A stretch of DNA of 64,000 nucleotides from an uncultured Streptomyces sp. (GTDB taxonomy: Bacteria; Actinomycetota; Actinomycetes; Streptomycetales; Streptomycetaceae), in the NCBI RefSeq assembly GCF_947488945.1, contig NZ_CANLBS010000024.1, positions 1 to 64,000 on the forward strand. The letters run 5' to 3'. Every line of letters begins with the position of its first letter. Position 1 is the stretch's first letter. Below, piece by piece: positions 58,167 through 64,000 of this stretch. The notes below the pieces were generated by a model that saw nothing but the letters and a program-made list of their open reading frames with translations, was not told the DNA's origin and searched no databases. Position numbers and translations under genes: made by a program.

Positions 58167-59372
58167 TCAGGTCTCCCGCGGGGCCGGCCGCCGCTTCTCG
58201 GCGAGGACGACGCCGGCGGCCACCGTGCAGGCGGCGACCGCCCCGGCCACCGGGACGGCGGCGTGCCCGGCGAAGCTCGCCGCGAGCACGCCGACCGCGC
58301 CGAGCGGCAGCACGAGGTGCTGCGCGAGGCCCCGCTTGGAGTGCCGGGCGTGCACGGCCCAGACCGCCAGCATGAAGAGGGCGGTGGGCAGGGTCACCGC
58401 CAGCGACGCGGCGAGCGTGGAGAGGTGGGCGTGGTGGACGGCCTCCTCCACGGCGACTTCGAGACCGGCGCCGATGGCGGCCGCGGAGCCCAGGATGACG
58501 TAGTGCCCGTATCCCCAGAGGAACGCCTGCCTGCTGGAGGTGAGGTATTCGTGGACGGGGACGGCGAAGTAGATCCAGTAGGCGGCGAAGACGATGACGA
58601 GACCGCCCGCCGCGATCGGCAGCAGTTCGCCGAGGGCGGCGGACTCGTCCAGCGCCGACTGCACGGCGACGGTGGCGGCGGCGATGGTCTCGCCGAGCAT
58701 GATGATGGTGAACAGGCCGTAGCGTTCGGCGATGTGCTCCGCGTGCCAGGGTGTCATGTGGCGCCGCTCGGCGAAGGCGGGCACCGCGAGTTCGGCGAGG
58801 ATCAGCGGCAGGACGCACCAGGTTCGTGCCTCGGCGGGCAGCAACAGCAGGGCGAACCAGCAGAGTTGGACCACCACGAGACCGCCGGCGTAGCGCAGCG
58901 CCGCCGTGCGGGCGGGGCCGGTCTCGCCGTGCGCGGCCCGGAGCCACTGGAGGGTGAGCGCGACGCGCATGATCAGGTAGCCGAGGACGGCGACGGCGTA
59001 GTCGGAGCCCTCGAAGGCCCGCGGGATGCCGGCCGCGAGGACGAGCACCCCGGCCATCTGCACCAGGGTGGCGATCCGGTAGGGGACGTCGTCGCTGTCG
59101 TAGGCGGAGGCGAACCAGGTGAAGTTGACCCAGGCCCACCAGACGGCGAAGAGCACGAAGAGGTAGCCGCTCACCCCGTGGCCGGGGTGCCCCTCGGCCA
59201 CCGCGTGCACCAGCCGCACTCCGGCCTGGGCGACCGCGACGACGAAGCAGAGGTCGAAGAGGAGTTCCAGCGGGGTGGAGGCGCGGTGCTCCTCCTCGCG
59301 GCTCCGGGCGGTCATCCTGACGTACGGCCGAAATCCCCTTCCGTGGCCGGTTCCTGCGGGGGTGTCGCTCAT
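58167..59372 (-). CDS. Low-temperature-requirement A (LtrA) family membrane protein
   Basis: 401 aa, about 10-12 helices. 'RASTPLELLFDLCFVVAVAQAGVRLVH', 'VWWAWVNFTWFASAYDSDDVPYRIATLVQM' and 'HIAERYGLFTIIMLGETIAAATVAV' are the LtrA signatures. Function unknown; found across actinobacteria. ATG at 59372 with AAGGA. It converges on pth with only 25 bases between. Confidence 0.9.
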   Translation of the reverse strand: MSDTPAGTGHGRGFRPYVRMTARSREEEHRASTPLELLFDLCFVVAVAQAGVRLVHAVAEGHPGHGVSGYLFVLFAVWWAWVNFTWFASAYDSDDVPYRIATLVQMAGVLVLAAGIPRAFEGSDYAVAVLGYLIMRVALTLQWLRAAHGETGPARTAALRYAGGLVVVQLCWFALLLLPAEARTWCVLPLILAELAVPAFAERRHMTPWHAEHIAERYGLFTIIMLGETIAAATVAVQSALDESAALGELLPIAAGGLVIVFAAYWIYFAVPVHEYLTSSRQAFLWGYGHYVILGSAAAIGAGLEVAVEEAVHHAHLSTLAASLAVTLPTALFMLAVWAVHARHSKRGLAQHLVLPLGAVGVLAASFAGHAAVPVAGAVAACTVAAGVVLAEKRRPAPRET

Positions 59373-59542
59373 CGGTGCCGCGTCCTTCGCGTCAGGGAGT
59401 GCTGATCGTCCGGGCACGTCCGTTTCGCCCCCGTGGATCCCTCAGGGTACGGGTCCGACGATCACCGGCCCGCACGCCGGGGCCGGTCGGCGGCGGGACC
59501 CGGGCGGCGCGGGGCGGCGAGCGGCTGGCAGAATCCCCTGCC

Positions 59543-60109
59543 ATGTCGCACACGTCACCGATCACCTACGCCCGATTGGGCGCGGTGCTGGCCGAAGCGT
59601 CCATGGTGAGCCGGGAGAAGGCCGCCGACGTCGTCGGCAGGTACCACGCGCACGCCGACGAGGAGCTGGCTCCGCACGGGGCCGCGGGCGCCCTGGAGGA
59701 GTTCGGCGTCGCGGTCTCGGTGCACGGGGACGACGTCGATTCCCTGCGCGAGGGCTACGCGGACCTGCTGGCTCGCGCCGCCGAAGTCGTCGGCGGCGGG
59801 ATGACGGTCACCGGGGTGCGGCTCGTCGAGGGCGAGGGGCCGGTCGCGGACGGCCGCCGGGACCGGGTGGAGTTCGCATGCGACGGACGGCACGTGTCCG
59901 TGCGAGCCGAGCACTTCGCGGACGACTACTTCGACCACATGGCCGCGCACGCGGCGGTGGCCCTCACCGCGCAGCCGCCGGACCCCCGGTCGTGGCGCTC
60001 GGTGGACTTCCCCCGCGACCGCCACCACACGTACGACACCGTCCTGGTGCTGGCCACGGCGGAACAGGCCGCGGCCCTGAGCGCTCTTCCCGGACTCGTC
60101 GTCCGCTGA
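59543..60109 (+). CDS. Hypothetical protein
   Basis: 188 aa, acidic, no signal peptide or membrane segment. Contains 'DVVGRYHAHADEELAPHGAAGALEEFGVAVSVHGDDVDSLREGYADLLARAAEVVGG' and 'RRDRVEFACDGRHVSVRAEHFADDYFDHMAAHAAVALTA', which does not match a family I know. Codon use is normal, so it is probably real. ATG at 59543; no strong ribosome site is visible. Spacing and direction suggest its own unit. Confidence 0.6.
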   Translation: MSHTSPITYARLGAVLAEASMVSREKAADVVGRYHAHADEELAPHGAAGALEEFGVAVSVHGDDVDSLREGYADLLARAAEVVGGGMTVTGVRLVEGEGPVADGRRDRVEFACDGRHVSVRAEHFADDYFDHMAAHAAVALTAQPPDPRSWRSVDFPRDRHHTYDTVLVLATAEQAAALSALPGLVVR

Positions 60110-60240
60110 CCGCCGGAGGCGGCGGGGAGGGGCGGTGGGGCGGTCCCGGCCTGCGCAACTACCGACATACCCCCCGCTTCTCCGACGTTTTCCGGCCAGA
60201 AGTTGACCGAGGGCGTTGCTCTGCCCAAGGATCTGCCCCC

Positions 60241-60711
60241 ATGAAGCGGAGCTCTTCCCGGCGCGCACTGCTCTTCGGCCGTCACGGCCTGATGGGGCTG
60301 GTGACGCTGCTGTTGCTGGTCGCGGGGGTGTGGGCGTCGTGGGACACCGCGCACCACGTGGTGCTCGCCCAGGGCCGCGAGCACGGCACGCTGACGGTGA
60401 CCGAGTGCGGCGAGGACACCTGCACGGGGCGCTACACGCCGGACGCCACCTCCCCCGCCCGGTCCGGGCTGGCGGTGGAGCGCTCGGTGGCGGCCGAGCG
60501 CGGCGACCGCTTCCCGGTGGTGGTGAAGCCGGGCACCGACGAGGTGGTGCGCACCGGCACGGCGGGTTTCCTGCACGCCTGGCTGCCGCTGGGCGGCGCG
60601 CTGCTGCTGGCGTCGCTGGTGGTCGGGGGCGGTCTGCGGATGACCCGGACCGCGTGGACGCTGGCCGGGGTGGGCGCGGTGCTGATGGCGGGGACGTTCG
60701 TGGCGCTGTGA
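60241..60711 (+). CDS. Small two-helix membrane protein of unknown function
   Basis: 156 aa. N-terminal membrane helix ('HGLMGLVTLLLLVAGVWASW'), an extracytoplasmic loop with a C-x-x-x-x-C pair ('VTECGEDTCTGRY'), then two C-terminal helices ('LPLGGALLLASLVVGGGL', 'LAGVGAVLMAGTFVAL'). No known family. ATG at 60241 with AAGGA at 9 bases. Confidence 0.65.
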   Translation: MKRSSSRRALLFGRHGLMGLVTLLLLVAGVWASWDTAHHVVLAQGREHGTLTVTECGEDTCTGRYTPDATSPARSGLAVERSVAAERGDRFPVVVKPGTDEVVRTGTAGFLHAWLPLGGALLLASLVVGGGLRMTRTAWTLAGVGAVLMAGTFVAL

Positions 60712-60999
60712 GCCGGCACCCGACCGGGCCGCGGGGCCCTGGGGCGCACAGCGTTCCGGGAGGGCCGCGGGGTTCCGGGGCCCGCAGGGTTCCGAAAGCG
60801 ATCGGGCCCTCTTCCGGAGTAAGGGTCTACTCGCGTAGCGTCAGGGGCGCCCCGGACGACGCGCCGAACGGCACGCCGCACCGCGGTGGATGACATGAGC
60901 ACGCCATTGCACGCATGCACGTCCACGCACGCACGTCAGGAGTGCCCGCACCCGCTCCTGAGCCCTGAGATCCCCCACCGAGTCCTCGGAGGCACCCCC

Positions 61000-61845
61000 A
61001 TGCCCGTGCACAGACCCCGCACCCCGGCCCTCCGCCGGCCCCGCCCCGTCGCCGCCGGCGTGCTCCTCGCCGCCCTCGCCCTGCCGCTCGCCCTGCCCGG
61101 CCCGGCGTCCGCCGCCGGCGACGCCGCCGGCGTCCCCGCGCGCGGGACCGCTCGGATGGGACAGGGCGTGATCGCCCACGACGGCCAGGGCGGCGGAACT
61201 CCCTCCGTCCCCAGGGCCGTCCAGACCGAGGGGGTGGACGTCAGCAGCCACCAGGGCAACGTCGCCTGGCAGACCCTGTGGAACAGCGGCGTGAGGTGGG
61301 CCTACGTCAAGGCCACCGAAGGCACGTACTACAAGAACACCTCGTTCACCCAGCAGTACACCGGCTCCTACAACGTCGGCATGGTCCGGGGCACTTACCA
61401 CTTCGCCACCCCGGACACCACCGGTGGGGCCGCGCAGGCGAACTACTTCGTGGACAACGGCGGGGGCTGGTCGCGGGACGGCAAGACCCTGCCCGGCGTG
61501 CTGGACATCGAGTGGAACCCGTACGGCGCGCAGTGCTACGGCAAGACGCAGGCGGGCATGGTCGCCTGGATCCGCGACTTCGTGAACACCTACAAGGCGC
61601 GCACCGGCCGGGACCCGGTCATCTACACCGCCACCAGCTGGTGGAAGGACTGCACGGGCAACAACGCCGGCTTCGGCGCCACCAACCCGCTCTGGGTGGC
61701 GCGGTACAACACGACGGTCGGCGAACTCCCGGCCGGCTGGAGCTTCTACACGATGTGGCAGTACACCTCGACCGGCCCGACGGTCGGTGACCACAACCGC
61801 TTCAACGGCGCACTCGACCGGGTGGTGGCACTCGCCAACGGCTGA
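61000..61845 (+). CDS. Secreted GH25 muramidase
   Basis: 281 aa. Signal peptide (hydrophobic about 18-38, Ala-rich cleavage), a short Gly-rich linker, then a GH25 lysozyme domain: 'GVDVSSHQGNVAWQTL', 'WAYVKATEGTYYKN', 'TYHFATPDTTGGAAQANYFV', 'LPGVLDIEWNP' (catalytic acid pair), and 'FYTMWQYTSTGP'. It cleaves peptidoglycan between MurNAc and GlcNAc. ATG at 61000 follows GGAGG at 7 bases; upstream in-frame codons lack a ribosome site. Confidence 0.9.
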   Translation: MPVHRPRTPALRRPRPVAAGVLLAALALPLALPGPASAAGDAAGVPARGTARMGQGVIAHDGQGGGTPSVPRAVQTEGVDVSSHQGNVAWQTLWNSGVRWAYVKATEGTYYKNTSFTQQYTGSYNVGMVRGTYHFATPDTTGGAAQANYFVDNGGGWSRDGKTLPGVLDIEWNPYGAQCYGKTQAGMVAWIRDFVNTYKARTGRDPVIYTATSWWKDCTGNNAGFGATNPLWVARYNTTVGELPAGWSFYTMWQYTSTGPTVGDHNRFNGALDRVVALANG

Positions 61846-61879
61846 CCGCCCGGCGCGACGAGAGCGGTGAAACGCGAGC

Positions 61880-61917
61880 GGCGCCCCGCCCGGGAGATCG
61901 TCCCCGGGCGGGGCGCC
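61880..61917. terminator. Bidirectional terminator
   Basis: Perfect 15-bp stem GGCGCCCCGCCCGGG / CCCGGGCGGGGCGCC with an 8-base loop between the convergent GH25 and ppc genes. Confidence 0.85.
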
Positions 61918-61934
61918 GTGGCGCGCGGGGCGGG

Positions 61935-64000
<2,066 letters not shown>

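Noticed and set aside
60886..60999. Earlier start for the GH25 protein (38 extra residues)
   Set aside because: The extension would bury the signal peptide, while ATG 61000 has a GGAGG box and gives a normal signal sequence.

Overview
This 64-kb window is chromosomal DNA from a Streptomyces. The evidence is the very high G+C, GTG/TTG starts, dense actinobacterial gene packing, a tRNA-Leu(UAA) that is bldA, two resuscitation-promoting factors, and a gene order (cfa, ndh, ppx, divIC, eno, rpf, P450, mazG, surA-like, kinase, then mfd, glmU, prs, rplY, pth, ppc) that I recall as the core-chromosome order of S. coelicolor around bldA. I cannot name the species. The synteny statement is from memory; the gene identities are read from the sequence.

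Layout. 1-4.3 kb: bldA (minus strand) and a MacB-type ABC ATPase/permease pair. 4.4-7.6 kb: cyclopropane-fatty-acid-synthase-like methyltransferase and type II NADH dehydrogenase, the latter with two Rex-like operators upstream. 8.2-10.8 kb: an accessory patch holding a Tat-exported beta-helix protein, a Phd/YefM-RelE toxin-antitoxin pair, and a duplicated toxin/ppx junction. 10.8-14.4 kb: ppx, DUF501 protein, divIC-like gene and enolase. 14.7-17 kb: two rpf genes, the first under a c-di-AMP (ydaO-type) riboswitch. 17-21.3 kb: P450, MazG, SurA-like lipoprotein and a secreted glycoside-hydrolase-like protein. 21.6-26.2 kb: a Ser/Thr kinase coupled to a membrane protein, and an HTH-plus-N6-methylase-like protein with a changed catalytic motif. 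26.4-33.4 kb: small exported proteins, an HNH lipoprotein, a divergent TetR/SCO6745-family pair with paired operators, a MOSC protein and a choice-of-anchor protein. 33.6-41 kb: mfd and a second ABC pair paralogous to the first. 41.4-47.2 kb: an MFS exporter, a DUF485/acetate-type symporter pair, a membrane protein and a long coiled-coil protein.

47.5-52 kb is the most unusual part: a divergent deaminase/SUKH locus. One arm encodes a 762-aa fusion (YrhB-like domain, Pro-rich linker, HTE-type deaminase-like domain, SUKH-4) coupled to an SMI1/KNR4 protein. The other arm encodes a YwqJ-type deaminase followed by a SUKH-3 protein. This is toxin/immunity parts without any secretion signal.

52-64 kb: an orphan histidine kinase, tRNA-Gln(UUG), the housekeeping run glmU-prs-rplY-pth, an LtrA-family protein, two small unknown genes, a secreted GH25 muramidase, and the C-terminal three quarters of PEP carboxylase, which runs off the right edge.

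Throughout, strong GC-rich hairpins sit at the ends of transcription units, and many pairs overlap by 4 bp (ATGA/GTGA), which points to translational coupling. I saw no CRISPR array, insertion sequence or integrase.
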